DNA of 64,000 nucleotides. Source: Roseovarius albus (GTDB lineage: Bacteria > Pseudomonadota > Alphaproteobacteria > Rhodobacterales > Rhodobacteraceae). The notes under the pieces are model-generated. The model searched no databases. It had not been told where the DNA came from and was given only the letters and a program-made list of their open reading frames with translations. Shown here one piece after another: positions 26,559-35,461 of the stretch. The stretch spans positions 434,001 to 498,000 of the forward strand of contig NZ_FWFX01000001.1 of assembly GCF_900172335.1 (NCBI RefSeq), in the 5' to 3' direction. The translations under genes and the position numbers were made by a program. Numbering within the stretch: position 1 is the stretch's first letter; the number at the start of each line of letters is the position of its first letter.

Positions 26559-27707
26559 TTACTGTATGAGCATATCCAAGGGCTGGCGTGACAGACGCTC
26601 GACACCTGTTTCGGTCACCAGCACGGAATGGCCCAGACACATGGCCAGACCGGCCTCGCTGTCCATCAAGATCATGTGGTAGAAGAACACCTGACCAGCC
26701 TGCATCAAGAGCGGGTTGCCTTCGTAAAACATTGGAAAGTCGACCCAAACCGGATTGTAGACGGCGCCCATCCCATAGCCGCAGGCCTGCAGCTTGGCAT
26801 GGCTGAGGCCGTGGGCGTCAAACACGCGCGCGTGCGCGTCATAGACATTGCCCATCGGATCGCCGGGGCGGGTTGCGGCCTCGCAGGCCTCAATCGCTTC
26901 TTGTGCCGCGGCATGCATGCGGTTCTGGGCGTCATTGGCTTGACCGATGACCACCGTGCGCATCATCGCGGCGTGGTAGCGGGCGTAGGCGCCAGACCAT
27001 TCCCATGTCATCTGATCTTGCGCATCCAGATGGCGTCGGCCTGAGTAGTAGCGGCAGAGTAGGGCACCGGGGCCGGAGCCAAGGATGAATTCGTTCCCGG
27101 CGTAATCACCACCACCTTTGAATACAGCGCCTTGCATGGCGGCAAGGACATCGCCCTCGAATGCACCAGCGTGGGTTGCAGCAAGGCCAGCATCCATGGC
27201 GTCGTCAGAAAGGGCGGCGGCCTTGCGGTGCATCTCGATCTCGGCCGGGGATTTAACCCGGCGCAGGGCGCGGATCAGGTCGGAATGGTCTTGGAGGTTG
27301 GGCAGGGCAGCGCGCAGCATCTGGCCGTTGAAGTCGGTGAGGCCGGCGGTTTGGCTTTCAAAGCCTAGCCGACTGTTTGCGACATTTAGTTTTTGCAGGA
27401 GCTTCACTAGATCCTGTGCCGGGGTTGCACGTTCAACCTCAGTCCAGATGTGGATCTGATCCTCGCTGAGCGTGGAGGTCAGCCGCGCCTGCCGCAGGTC
27501 GGGTAGGCGGGTGAGCAGGTGCAGATCGCCGTTGGCTGTCAGCACCAGCGCCTGGAACATGGCAAATCCGAAAGTGTCATAACCGCAGAGCCAGAAATGA
27601 CTTTCAGGGGCGAACATGATCAGGGCATCCAGTTCAGCATCTTGAACAGCTTGCGTCGCGCGGGCGTGGCGTGCCGAGTATTCGGCGGCGTCAAAATGCA
27701 ATGTCAT
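26559..27707 (-). CDS. M24-family (Xaa-Pro peptidase-like) hydrolase
   Basis: A 382-residue two-domain protein: a creatinase-type N-terminal domain (about 8-140) and a pita-bread catalytic domain (about 150-375). The metal-binding positions of the classical M24 enzymes are only partly kept; for instance the usual Asp pair region reads TWEWSGAYARYHAAMMRT, which resembles the ectoine-hydrolase / creatinase branch rather than true aminopeptidases. It may therefore cleave a non-peptide amide. It is monocistronic, convergent to the SDR remnant. Confidence 0.8.
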   Translation of the reverse strand: MTLHFDAAEYSARHARATQAVQDAELDALIMFAPESHFWLCGYDTFGFAMFQALVLTANGDLHLLTRLPDLRQARLTSTLSEDQIHIWTEVERATPAQDLVKLLQKLNVANSRLGFESQTAGLTDFNGQMLRAALPNLQDHSDLIRALRRVKSPAEIEMHRKAAALSDDAMDAGLAATHAGAFEGDVLAAMQGAVFKGGGDYAGNEFILGSGPGALLCRYYSGRRHLDAQDQMTWEWSGAYARYHAAMMRTVVIGQANDAQNRMHAAAQEAIEACEAATRPGDPMGNVYDAHARVFDAHGLSHAKLQACGYGMGAVYNPVWVDFPMFYEGNPLLMQAGQVFFYHMILMDSEAGLAMCLGHSVLVTETGVERLSRQPLDMLIQ

Positions 27708-27810
27708 ACGGGGTCCTTTCGCGTTAACTCGCGGTGAGTGTGCGAAGCGAAGGCGAATGCGTCTTGTTGCGTGCCGACATAGTGTGTCGTTTTATAACTG
27801 TTTAAATGTG

Positions 27811-27850
27811 CACCTGCGGCGCGCTTGATGTCTTGTTGTAGACCTTCCGT
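27811..27850. repeat. dispersed intergenic repeat, copy 2
   Basis: CCTGCGGCGCGCTTGATGTC beginning at 27813 matches the copy near 23.8 kb except for single-base changes; the similarity fades after about 35 bases. It lies between the M24 gene and selO. Confidence 0.55.
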
Positions 27851-27910
27851 CCCCGCCTCGGGATCGCCTTTGGCGAAGGTCGTGATGGTCAGATGAAACA
27901 GGCGGGTATT

Positions 27911-29332
27911 TCAAGTGCCGCAAAAGGTTTGGCGCACAACCTGATCGGCTGTAGGTGGGTGTGTCAGTGTATTTTGGGAAGGCTGTTCAATGAAAGGTAT
28001 TGCGAGCGCGGATTGTAGCGTTTCAAAGGGGATGAAATCGCCAGTGACAGCGGCTTGGATCATTTCCTCAATGCGATGATTGCGGGGGATTACCCAGGGG
28101 TTGTTGGCTTGCATAAGCTCTGTCGAGTCTCTCTCACCCGACAGGCGTTGTTTCCAGTTGATTTCCCAAGTGTCGTAATCTTTGGGATTGAGGAACTGAT
28201 CTCGTGCCTTTTCTGTGCCAAGGGCACGGAAGGTGTTGGTGAAATCGGCGCGGTTGTTGGCCATCGCCTGCAGCAGGTCGATGATCAAGGTTTCATCTTC
28301 GGGGGTGGCTTTTGCTATACCCAGCTTGCGGCCAAAGACCTGCAACCAGTGGCGGTGAATGACGTCCGGCATGGCGTGAACGGCTTCGGTGAAATCTTTC
28401 ACCGCCTGATCACGGTCGGGCATGAGTTGCACCAGGCAGGTGGCGAATTGCGCCATGTTCCAGACGATGATGTTGGGCTGGTTTGAATACGCATAACGCC
28501 CCTGAGCATCGATGGAACTGAAGACCATATCGGGATGGAACAAATCCATGAAAGCGCAGGGGCCGTAATCGATGGTTTCGCCGGAAATGGTGGTGTTGTC
28601 GGTGTTCATCACGCCATGGATGAAACCCACACCCATCCATTTGGCAATCAACTGTGCCTGCCGGTCGATTACAGCGTTCAGGAGGTCGGTTGGCGTATCG
28701 ATCTCGGGGTAATGGCGGGCGACGGTATAGTCATAAAGGGTTTGGAGGCCTTCGACATCGCGGCGTGCGGCGAAGAACTGGAAGGTGCCAACACGGATAT
28801 GGCTGGAAGCCACACGGGTCAGGATCGCGCCGGGCAGGGCACCTTGTTCGCGGTAGATCTGCTCGCCCGTAGTGACGGCGGCCAAGGCGCGGCTGGTAGG
28901 AATGCCAAGGGCATGCATCGCCTCAGACACGACATACTCGCGCAAAACCGGCCCGAGCCAAGCGCGACCGTCACCATTGCGGGAATAGGGCGTGGGACCG
29001 GAGCCTTTGAGTTGGATGTCACGGCGTTTGCCTTTTTTGTCTATCACCTCTCCCAGAAGGTTGGCGCGACCATCCCCCAAAAGCGGAGAAAAGCCGCCAA
29101 ACTGGTGGCCAGAGTAGGCTTGAGCCAGAGGTTCTGACCCTTCGGTAATGGCATTGCCAGCGAAGGTTTCTGCTAGATCTCTCTTTTCACCGGGGCTGAT
29201 TCCCAGTTCGGTCGCCAAATCGGCATTGAAGGCGATCAACTGCGGGTCTATCACTGGCGTCGGATTGCGACGGGTGAAGAACCGGTCAGGCAGGCGGGCG
29301 TAACTGTTGTCGAATGGGATTCTCATGCTCAT
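27911..29332 (-). CDS. selO: protein adenylyltransferase SelO (UPF0061/YdiU)
   Basis: A 473-residue SelO pseudokinase, which transfers AMP from ATP to Ser, Thr or Tyr of target proteins and is linked to redox stress. The family blocks are clear: AYSGHQFGGFSPLLGDGRAN, DIQLKGSGPTPYSRNGDGRA, VLREYVVSEAMHALGIPT and the metal-binding GVMNTDNTTISGETIDYGPC. Length is normal. The start at 29332 (MSMRIPFDNSY) gives the usual N-terminus; an ATG two codons later is also possible. This branch lacks a C-terminal selenocysteine and ends in CGT, so the C-terminal Cys is present. Confidence 0.93.
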   Translation of the reverse strand: MSMRIPFDNSYARLPDRFFTRRNPTPVIDPQLIAFNADLATELGISPGEKRDLAETFAGNAITEGSEPLAQAYSGHQFGGFSPLLGDGRANLLGEVIDKKGKRRDIQLKGSGPTPYSRNGDGRAWLGPVLREYVVSEAMHALGIPTSRALAAVTTGEQIYREQGALPGAILTRVASSHIRVGTFQFFAARRDVEGLQTLYDYTVARHYPEIDTPTDLLNAVIDRQAQLIAKWMGVGFIHGVMNTDNTTISGETIDYGPCAFMDLFHPDMVFSSIDAQGRYAYSNQPNIIVWNMAQFATCLVQLMPDRDQAVKDFTEAVHAMPDVIHRHWLQVFGRKLGIAKATPEDETLIIDLLQAMANNRADFTNTFRALGTEKARDQFLNPKDYDTWEINWKQRLSGERDSTELMQANNPWVIPRNHRIEEMIQAAVTGDFIPFETLQSALAIPFIEQPSQNTLTHPPTADQVVRQTFCGT

Positions 29333-29361
29333 GCTGCCAATATAGGTCCGCATTTGGAAAG

Positions 29362-29808
29362 CTAAAGCTTGCGCGACATCAGCATGTAATTTTCTCTTGG
29401 GGCGAACTTGAGCTTTTCGTAGAGCTTGCGGGCACGGGGATTATCGCGATTGACCTCCAGATGCAGCGCCTTAAGGCCTGCGCCTGCCAGCGCCTTGGGC
29501 AGTGCATTGAGTACTTCAGATCCTATGCCACGGCCCCGGACACTGGGGCGGATGTAGATTTCGTCAATCATGCCATCAAGGCCGGCAAATTCCACTGACC
29601 AGCCAAAACTGATGATGATATAGCCAATGGGCGCACGTGCAGGCCCAAGCAAATAGACAGCGCCATGAGGGGAGCCCTCGAGCAAAGGCATAAGAGCGTC
29701 GCGACGGGTATCGTTGGTTTGCTCAATGTCTTCTTCGGCGTGAAAGTCTGCGACGAGTTTAAGTAAGCGTTCGATATTGTCCGGACGGGCAAGGGTAAGT
29801 GCGGTCAC
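29362..29808 (-). CDS. GNAT-family N-acetyltransferase
   Basis: A 148-residue single-domain GNAT protein. The acetyl-CoA pyrophosphate-binding motif A is IYIRPSVRGRGIGSEVLNAL (R-x-x-G-x-G/A) and motif B follows in LHLEVNRDNPRARKLYEKLKF. It is likely a small-molecule or protein N-acetyltransferase; substrate not inferable. It lies 29 bases upstream of selO on the same strand. Confidence 0.88.
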   Translation of the reverse strand: MTALTLARPDNIERLLKLVADFHAEEDIEQTNDTRRDALMPLLEGSPHGAVYLLGPARAPIGYIIISFGWSVEFAGLDGMIDEIYIRPSVRGRGIGSEVLNALPKALAGAGLKALHLEVNRDNPRARKLYEKLKFAPRENYMLMSRKL

Positions 29809-29917
29809 GTGATTTGTGGCCTTTCTGATTTACGGTTTTTCTGGCTGACCGCCAGTTTGTTCTGCTCAGGGCTACAATGCCAGAGGATGGTGCAGATTGC
29901 CACTGACTTACGTCAAG

Positions 29918-31102
29918 TCAGCGGGGGCTTGCCGGGGTGTCCTGAGTTACATCGTGGTTATAGATCCAATCGAATTGATGCAGCAGCTTGTCGGGGGCAA
30001 ATCGCCCACCGAGCCGCATGGCACTATGAGCGGCCCAACGCAGCGGAGGGAAGGAGAGGTGGTACTTCCAAGCATTGCCGCTCGCTGTGTCGACGATCTT
30101 GCGGGTGCGGTGTTCCCTCAATGACTGGTAGTTTGACAAACGATCTTTGAGGGTGCCCACGCGTTCAAGGCAATCCGCTAGAACCCAGGCGTCTTCCAAC
30201 GCCATGGAGGCCCCTTGGGCCATAAATGGTAGCGTTGGATGAGCGGCATCACCAAGGAGCGTGACGTTGTCGGCGTACCAGAGCGGGGCGACAGCGTGAC
30301 GAAAGAGACCCCAGAGGTTTACGTCTTTGACTTGCGATAACATCTGCTGGGCCTCGGGGCAAAAATCGGAAAAGGCCGCTTGCAAGGTGGTAGGGTCGTC
30401 CTTTTGGCTCCAGCTTTCCTCGGCCCATGCGGCGCGTTCTTGCACGGCTACGATATTGAGGTACTCACCACTACGGATCGGGTAGCTGACCAGGTGGCGG
30501 TGTGGTCCCATGTGAAGTTGCACCTCGGGGCCACGGTCAAAGGTATTGGGAACAATCGTTCGCCAGGCCACTTGGTTGGTGAAGAAGGGCCAAGAGGTTC
30601 CGTTAATTGCGGTGCGGACCACGGAATGCAGGCCGTCAGCACCAATGACAAGATCAGCTTTGAATTCAGCACCATTAGCCAGATGGACGACTGGTTTTTC
30701 ACCCGTGCTGATCCTCTCGACGTGTTGTAGAAGCCGGAGCTTGGCCCCCGCTTGTCGAGCGCCATCAGCAAGAATTGCGATCAAGTCTGAACGATGAAGG
30801 AAGAAATAGGACTGGTTTTGTAGTCGGCTCAGATCCAAGCGGGTGACCTGCTTGCCGCGATAGTCGATCAGGTTCACAGCTTGAGCCTGTACGGATTGCG
30901 CACTCAGATTGTCCCCCAGACCAAGCGCATTGAGTACAGCAAAGCCATTCGGACTGATTTGAATGCCGGCGCCAACCTCTTTGATTGCTTCCGTCTGTTC
31001 CAAAACGGTGACCTTAGCGCCGCGCAACGCCAAGGCACGCGCCGCGGCCAGCCCGCCGATACCTGCGCCGATGATGGCGATTTTCATACCGTTTAGTGTC
31101 AT
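29918..31102 (-). CDS. FAD-dependent aromatic monooxygenase
   Basis: A 394-residue class A flavin monooxygenase resembling salicylate or 3-hydroxybenzoate hydroxylases. The FAD motif IAIIGAGIGGLAAARALA begins near residue 7; DG near LVIGADGLHSVVR is the DG motif, and GDAAHPTLPFMAQGASMALE is the second FAD motif. Start at 31102 (MTLNGMKIA) is preferred, 31087 is possible. It probably hydroxylates an aromatic acid with NAD(P)H. No ring-cleavage gene is nearby. Confidence 0.87.
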   Translation of the reverse strand: MTLNGMKIAIIGAGIGGLAAARALALRGAKVTVLEQTEAIKEVGAGIQISPNGFAVLNALGLGDNLSAQSVQAQAVNLIDYRGKQVTRLDLSRLQNQSYFFLHRSDLIAILADGARQAGAKLRLLQHVERISTGEKPVVHLANGAEFKADLVIGADGLHSVVRTAINGTSWPFFTNQVAWRTIVPNTFDRGPEVQLHMGPHRHLVSYPIRSGEYLNIVAVQERAAWAEESWSQKDDPTTLQAAFSDFCPEAQQMLSQVKDVNLWGLFRHAVAPLWYADNVTLLGDAAHPTLPFMAQGASMALEDAWVLADCLERVGTLKDRLSNYQSLREHRTRKIVDTASGNAWKYHLSFPPLRWAAHSAMRLGGRFAPDKLLHQFDWIYNHDVTQDTPASPR

Positions 31103-31118
31103 GGGGCCTAGTTGATAC

Positions 31119-31146
31119 GAAAAACGCCGGAACAAAAGCCCCGGCG
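31119..31146 (-). terminator. rho-independent terminator of the dksA-like gene
   Basis: On the minus strand CGCCGG and CCGGCG pair around a ten-base loop and are followed by TTTTTCG. It lies downstream of the dksA-like gene and before the flavin monooxygenase gene, separating the two. Confidence 0.75.
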
Positions 31147-31173
31147 CCTAATTCATTGTTCTTTTTGGTGCGA

Positions 31174-31596
31174 TCAGTCGTCGCGGTGAACCTTTTCGCG
31201 GCGCTCGTGGCGTTCTTGTGCCTCAAGGCTCATGGTTGCGATTGGACGCGCATCCAGTCGTTTCAGGCTGATCGGCTCGCCAGTCACTTCGCAATAGCCG
31301 TATTCACCTTCGTCAATGCGGCGCAGGGCGGCATCGATCTTGGCCACAAGCTTACGCTGACGGTCACGGGTGCGCAGTTCCAGTGCCCGGTCAGTTTCTT
31401 CACTGGCACGGTCAGCGACATCGGGAATGGCACGTGTGCCGTCCTGTAGCCCTTCGATGGTGTCGCGGCTGCCTTCCAGCAGTTCTTCTCTCCACGCAAT
31501 CAGTTTGCGGCTAAAATATTCAAGTTGCCGGTCGTTCATAAATGGTTCGTCTTCGGCCGGGCGGTAATCGTCAGTCACAAAAGCTTCGGCTTTCAT
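31174..31596 (-). CDS. dksA: DksA-type RNA polymerase-binding protein lacking the zinc site
   Basis: A 140-residue DksA/TraR homologue. The coiled coil (about 20-95) carries the tip motif D59-x2-D62-x-A64, needed to act in the RNA polymerase secondary channel with ppGpp. The zinc finger positions, C-x2-C-x17-C-x2-C in E. coli, are Cys102, Thr105, Ser123 and Ala126, so only one cysteine remains while spacing is kept. The ATG at 31596 has GGGGA upstream. It is followed by its own terminator. A role in stringent control is known for the family; zinc-free action is inferred. Confidence 0.9.
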   Translation of the reverse strand: MKAEAFVTDDYRPAEDEPFMNDRQLEYFSRKLIAWREELLEGSRDTIEGLQDGTRAIPDVADRASEETDRALELRTRDRQRKLVAKIDAALRRIDEGEYGYCEVTGEPISLKRLDARPIATMSLEAQERHERREKVHRDD

Positions 31597-31785
31597 TATG
31601 GTCCCCTTAATAAAGGCCAGTAACCGCCATGGATCATGCGCGGATACCGTGCTCTCCTCGACGCAGCACTTACACCCACAACGGGGGATTGTCACTAGCC
31701 AATCACATCGCATTGATGTGTTTTACGCAACGCTCTAAGGTGCGCCTGAATTGCGGGTCTGTTTGACTGGAAAAGGTTAAGAAAT

Positions 31786-32625
31786 ATGAAGTTCCAAGGT
31801 ACCGACGCTTATATCGCTACGGATGACCTAAAAGTGGCTGTAAATGCTGCCGTCACGTTAGAGCGCCCCTTGCTGGTCAAAGGGGAACCCGGCACTGGTA
31901 AGACCGAGCTGGCCCGTCAGGTGGCGCAGGCGCTGGGTCTGGAGATGATCGAATGGAACATCAAATCAACCACCAAGGCGCAGCAGGGGCTTTATGAATA
32001 TGATGCGGTTAGCCGTCTGCGCGATAGCCAACTTGGGGATGAGCGCGTTCATGACGTGGCCAATTACATCAAGAAAGGCAAGCTTTGGCAGGCCTTTGAG
32101 GCTGATCAGAAGCTGGTCCTGTTGATCGATGAGATTGACAAGGCCGACATCGAGTTTCCGAACGATCTGTTGCAAGAAATCGACAAGATGGAGTTCCATG
32201 TTTACGAGACGGGGAAAACTATCCGTGCACGGCATCGCCCTATTGTGATCATCACATCGAACAATGAAAAAGAACTGCCGGATGCGTTCTTGCGTCGCTG
32301 TTTCTTTCACTACATTCGCTTCCCGGATGTGGAGACGATGAAGAAGATCGTCGAGGTACATCACCCGGGCATCAAGGACGCTCTGCTCACCACCGCGCTC
32401 ACTCAGTTTTACGAGATTCGCGAGCAGGCGGGTTTGAAGAAAAAGCCTTCAACATCAGAGGTTCTGGACTGGCTCAAGCTGATTCTGGCCGAGGATCTGA
32501 CGGCAGAAGACCTCAAACGTGATGGGGCGGATGCTTTGCCAAAGCTGCATGGTGCGCTATTAAAGAACGAACAAGATGTGCATTTGTTCGAGCGGTTGGC
32601 CTTTATGGCGCGGCGGCAACGCTAA
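31786..32625 (+). CDS. MoxR-family AAA+ ATPase
   Basis: A 279-residue AAA+ ATPase of the MoxR group. Walker A is GEPGTGKTELA (about 39-49), Walker B VLLIDEIDKAD, sensor 1 IITSNNEKELPDAFLRRCFFH, and a C-terminal lid with STSEVLDWLKLIL. MoxR proteins act with VWA-domain partners as chaperones that insert cofactors or activate complexes. Here it heads an operon with a DUF2927 lipoprotein, a 55-residue membrane protein and a VWA protein, which suits that model. Confidence 0.9.
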   Translation: MKFQGTDAYIATDDLKVAVNAAVTLERPLLVKGEPGTGKTELARQVAQALGLEMIEWNIKSTTKAQQGLYEYDAVSRLRDSQLGDERVHDVANYIKKGKLWQAFEADQKLVLLIDEIDKADIEFPNDLLQEIDKMEFHVYETGKTIRARHRPIVIITSNNEKELPDAFLRRCFFHYIRFPDVETMKKIVEVHHPGIKDALLTTALTQFYEIREQAGLKKKPSTSEVLDWLKLILAEDLTAEDLKRDGADALPKLHGALLKNEQDVHLFERLAFMARRQR

Positions 32626-32725
32626 ACAGAGTAAGCAAGGATAGCCATTGTCGTTGATAGATCAGACCGGGTCGAAGACTGATAGATGGAGTGTTTCGTC
32701 CGTAGGACAGGCGCTAAGAAACACT

Positions 32726-34084
32726 GTGCGTAAAGTTTGGATGATCCCGGTCTGTGTGGCGTTGGTGGCCTGTGACACCGGAGCACCGCAAGAGCCCGCC
32801 ACACGCGCGGCGGTGCCTGATACCAAATCCTTACGCGCGATGAAAACCTTTGGCCCCACGCGGCCTTCTCCACCGATGCGATCGAACCGCGATATGACGC
32901 GGGATTTTCTGGATCTGGCTTTTAGCTTGGAATCAGGGCGTGACTTGAACGTTTTCACCCGGTTTGAAGGGCCAATCACCGTGCGGGTGACGGGGACACC
33001 TGTACCGACGTTGGTCTCGGATCTTGATCGTCTTTTGGCCCGGTTGCGTAATGAGGCTGGGATAAACGTGCGCCGCACTAATAGTTCGCAAGCCAATATT
33101 ACAATTGAGGCTGTGACACGAGCACAGATCCAGCGGCAATTGCCCAAAGCGGCCTGCTTTGTGGTGCCCAATATAGATAAGCTATCCGATTACCGCCGTG
33201 CTAAGCACAACAAGGCAACCAATTGGGGACTGCTTGAGAAGCGCGAAAAGCTTGCGATCTTCTTACCTAGTGACTCCAGCCCGCAGGAAGTGCGCGATTG
33301 CCTACATGAAGAGTTGGCGCAGGCGCTGGGGCCGTTGAATGATCTCTATCGGTTGCCGGACAGTGTGTTCAACGATGACAATGTGCACACCATCTTGACC
33401 GGGTTCGATATGCTGATGCTACGGGCCTATTATGCACCGGAGCTGCGTAATGGCATGAGCCGCGGGGAAGTGGCCGCGCGGATACCCGGCATTCTGGCAC
33501 GATACAATCCGCGTGGTCAAAACATCGCGGCACGCTATCCATCGGCGACACCACGCAGTTGGGTGAAAGATATTCAAACTGCGCTGGGCCCGGGAACACG
33601 CCCGGCACAGCGCGAGAAAGCCGCGCAAAACGCGTTGCGCACTGCAGAGAAAGCCGGGTGGACTGATCACCGTCGGGCGTTCAGCCATTTTGCGCTGGGC
33701 CGGATCACCCAATCCAGCAACACCGCTTTCGCTAAGCAGCAGTTCCAGATTGCCAATCGCTTCTATAGCCAGACACCGGGAGCCGAGTTACACCGGGCCT
33801 ATTCCGCCTCGCAATTGGCTGCCCACGCGATCAACGAAGGCAATGCCAAGGCTGCGTTGTCTTTGGTCAACCCCCAGATCCCCGTGGCCAAACGTTATGA
33901 GAATGCCTCTTTGCTGGCGACGTTGCTACTATTGCAAGCCGAGGCCATGGACATGCAGGGCCGCGCCACAGAGGCGCATGCCGCACGTCTGGACAGTATC
34001 GGCTGGGCACGATACGGGTTCGGCGCGGATTGGGTTATTCGGGCGAAGCTGCGCGAAATATCGGCCCTAAGCCCGCGGCAATAA
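32726..34084 (+). CDS. DUF2927 lipoprotein, possible metallopeptidase
   Basis: A 452-residue protein. A lipoprotein signal is seen if translation starts at GTG 32726: VRKVWMIPVCVALVAC with a lipobox before Cys16; the TTG at 32648 would give a longer, less typical N-terminus. The conserved DUF2927 core spans about 60-290 and includes CLHEELAQALGPLNDLYRLP: His194-Glu195-Glu196 with the following Gln and N-D resemble a zincin active site. The C-terminal third is helical (TPR-like, inferred). It sits between moxR and a VWA gene. Confidence 0.8.
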   Translation: MRKVWMIPVCVALVACDTGAPQEPATRAAVPDTKSLRAMKTFGPTRPSPPMRSNRDMTRDFLDLAFSLESGRDLNVFTRFEGPITVRVTGTPVPTLVSDLDRLLARLRNEAGINVRRTNSSQANITIEAVTRAQIQRQLPKAACFVVPNIDKLSDYRRAKHNKATNWGLLEKREKLAIFLPSDSSPQEVRDCLHEELAQALGPLNDLYRLPDSVFNDDNVHTILTGFDMLMLRAYYAPELRNGMSRGEVAARIPGILARYNPRGQNIAARYPSATPRSWVKDIQTALGPGTRPAQREKAAQNALRTAEKAGWTDHRRAFSHFALGRITQSSNTAFAKQQFQIANRFYSQTPGAELHRAYSASQLAAHAINEGNAKAALSLVNPQIPVAKRYENASLLATLLLLQAEAMDMQGRATEAHAARLDSIGWARYGFGADWVIRAKLREISALSPRQ

Positions 34085-34102
34085 AAGACAGGTAGACAGC
34101 AG

Positions 34103-34270
34103 ATGTTCGTGATTTTCGGGGCAGTCATTGGCGCACTTCTGGGCGCATTTAGGGCGAAAGCACGTAAGGGAAAGCTTGCTGACATTTTGCAATATGCCTT
34201 TGTTTACAGCTTGATATTCGCGCTTGCAGGGCTTTTCGTGACCCTGATTATTCATCGCAGCGCGGTGTGA
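34103..34270 (+). CDS. 55-residue two-helix membrane protein
   Basis: A short ORF fits exactly between the DUF2927 and VWA genes, with no large gap on either side. It has two hydrophobic segments: FVIFGAVIGALLGAF at the start and ILQYAFVYSLIFALAGLFVT later, joined by a basic loop (RAKARKGKL). GGTAGACAGCAG is a weak ribosome site. Its position and clean membrane topology argue that it is real and belongs to the MoxR/VWA operon. Function is unknown. Confidence 0.65.
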   Translation: MFVIFGAVIGALLGAFRAKARKGKLADILQYAFVYSLIFALAGLFVTLIIHRSAV

Positions 34271-34276
34271 CCGAAG

Positions 34277-35461
34277 ATGTTCCTGCCGTTTTTTGAAAAC
34301 TTAAGACAGGCAGGCATCCCGGTCTCTTTGCGGGAGTACCTCACGTTTCTCGAGGCGATGAATCGCAACATCGTGCTTTATGATATCGAGGGGTTTTACT
34401 ATCTGGCCCGTAGCGCCATGGTCAAAGACGAGCGGTTGATTGACCGGTTTGACCGCGCCTTTGCCACCAGCTTTGAAGGGCTTGAGAAGATCTCAATCGA
34501 CGAAGTGGTCAACGCTGTTGATCTGCCACAAGAGTGGCTGGAGAAAATGGCGGAGAAATTCCTCAGTCCAGAAGAAAAGGCCGAGATCGAAGCGCTTGGT
34601 GGTTTTGACAAGCTGATAGAAACGCTGAAAGAGCGCCTGAAGGAACAGCAGGGGCGGCATCAGGGGGGCAACAAGTGGATAGGCACTGCCGGGACCTCGC
34701 CTTTTGGGGCCTATGGTTACAACCCTGAAGGCGTGCGTATTGGCCAGAGTGAAAGCAGACACCAACGCGCCGTGAAGGTCTGGGATAAACGCGAATTTCG
34801 CAATCTTGATGACACGGTCGAGCTGGGGACACGCAACATCAAAGTCGCGCTGAAACGCTTGCGCCAATGGGCGCGGGACGGGGCGGATGAGGAATTGGAT
34901 CTCGAAGGTACCATTCGCGCGACGGCCGAGCAAGGCTATCTGGATGTGAAAACCCGGCCAGAGCGGCGCAATGCGGTTAAGGTGGTGCTGTTTCTAGATG
35001 TGGGCGGATCGATGGACCCGCATATCAAACTGGTAGAAGAGCTGTTTTCAGCCGCGCGCGCCGAATTCAAACATCTGGAGTATTATTATTTTCACAATTG
35101 CCTGTATGAGGGCGTGTGGCGTGATAATAACCGGCGTTGGAATGAGCAGATACCCACAGACGAAGTGCTGCGTACCTACGGGTCTGATTACAAATGTATT
35201 TTCGTCGGGGATGCGTCGATGTCACCTTATGAAATTGCCTATCCCGGCGGCGCGAACGAGCACTGGAATGCCGAGGCCGGGCAAGTTTGGTTGGAACGTG
35301 CACGTACGCAATGGCCTGATCATTTGTGGATCAACCCAGTGATGGAGCGCAGCTGGCCCTATACGCAATCGATCCAGATGATCCGCGATATCTTCGAGGA
35401 CCGCATGGTGCCGATGACGCTTGAGGGCTTGGATCGGGGCATGCGTGAATTGGCACGTTAA
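34277..35461 (+). CDS. VWA-domain protein (CoxE-like)
   Basis: A 394-residue protein with a helical N-terminal half (about 1-200) and a von Willebrand A domain in the C-terminal half. The metal-ion-dependent adhesion motif appears as FLDVGGSMDPH (D-x-G-x-S). Together with MoxR this matches CoxD/CoxE-like pairs, in which the VWA protein delivers the MoxR ATPase to its substrate complex. It overlaps the oppositely oriented oxidase gene by four bases at its 3' end. Target complex is not in this window. Confidence 0.88.
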   Translation: MFLPFFENLRQAGIPVSLREYLTFLEAMNRNIVLYDIEGFYYLARSAMVKDERLIDRFDRAFATSFEGLEKISIDEVVNAVDLPQEWLEKMAEKFLSPEEKAEIEALGGFDKLIETLKERLKEQQGRHQGGNKWIGTAGTSPFGAYGYNPEGVRIGQSESRHQRAVKVWDKREFRNLDDTVELGTRNIKVALKRLRQWARDGADEELDLEGTIRATAEQGYLDVKTRPERRNAVKVVLFLDVGGSMDPHIKLVEELFSAARAEFKHLEYYYFHNCLYEGVWRDNNRRWNEQIPTDEVLRTYGSDYKCIFVGDASMSPYEIAYPGGANEHWNAEAGQVWLERARTQWPDHLWINPVMERSWPYTQSIQMIRDIFEDRMVPMTLEGLDRGMRELAR

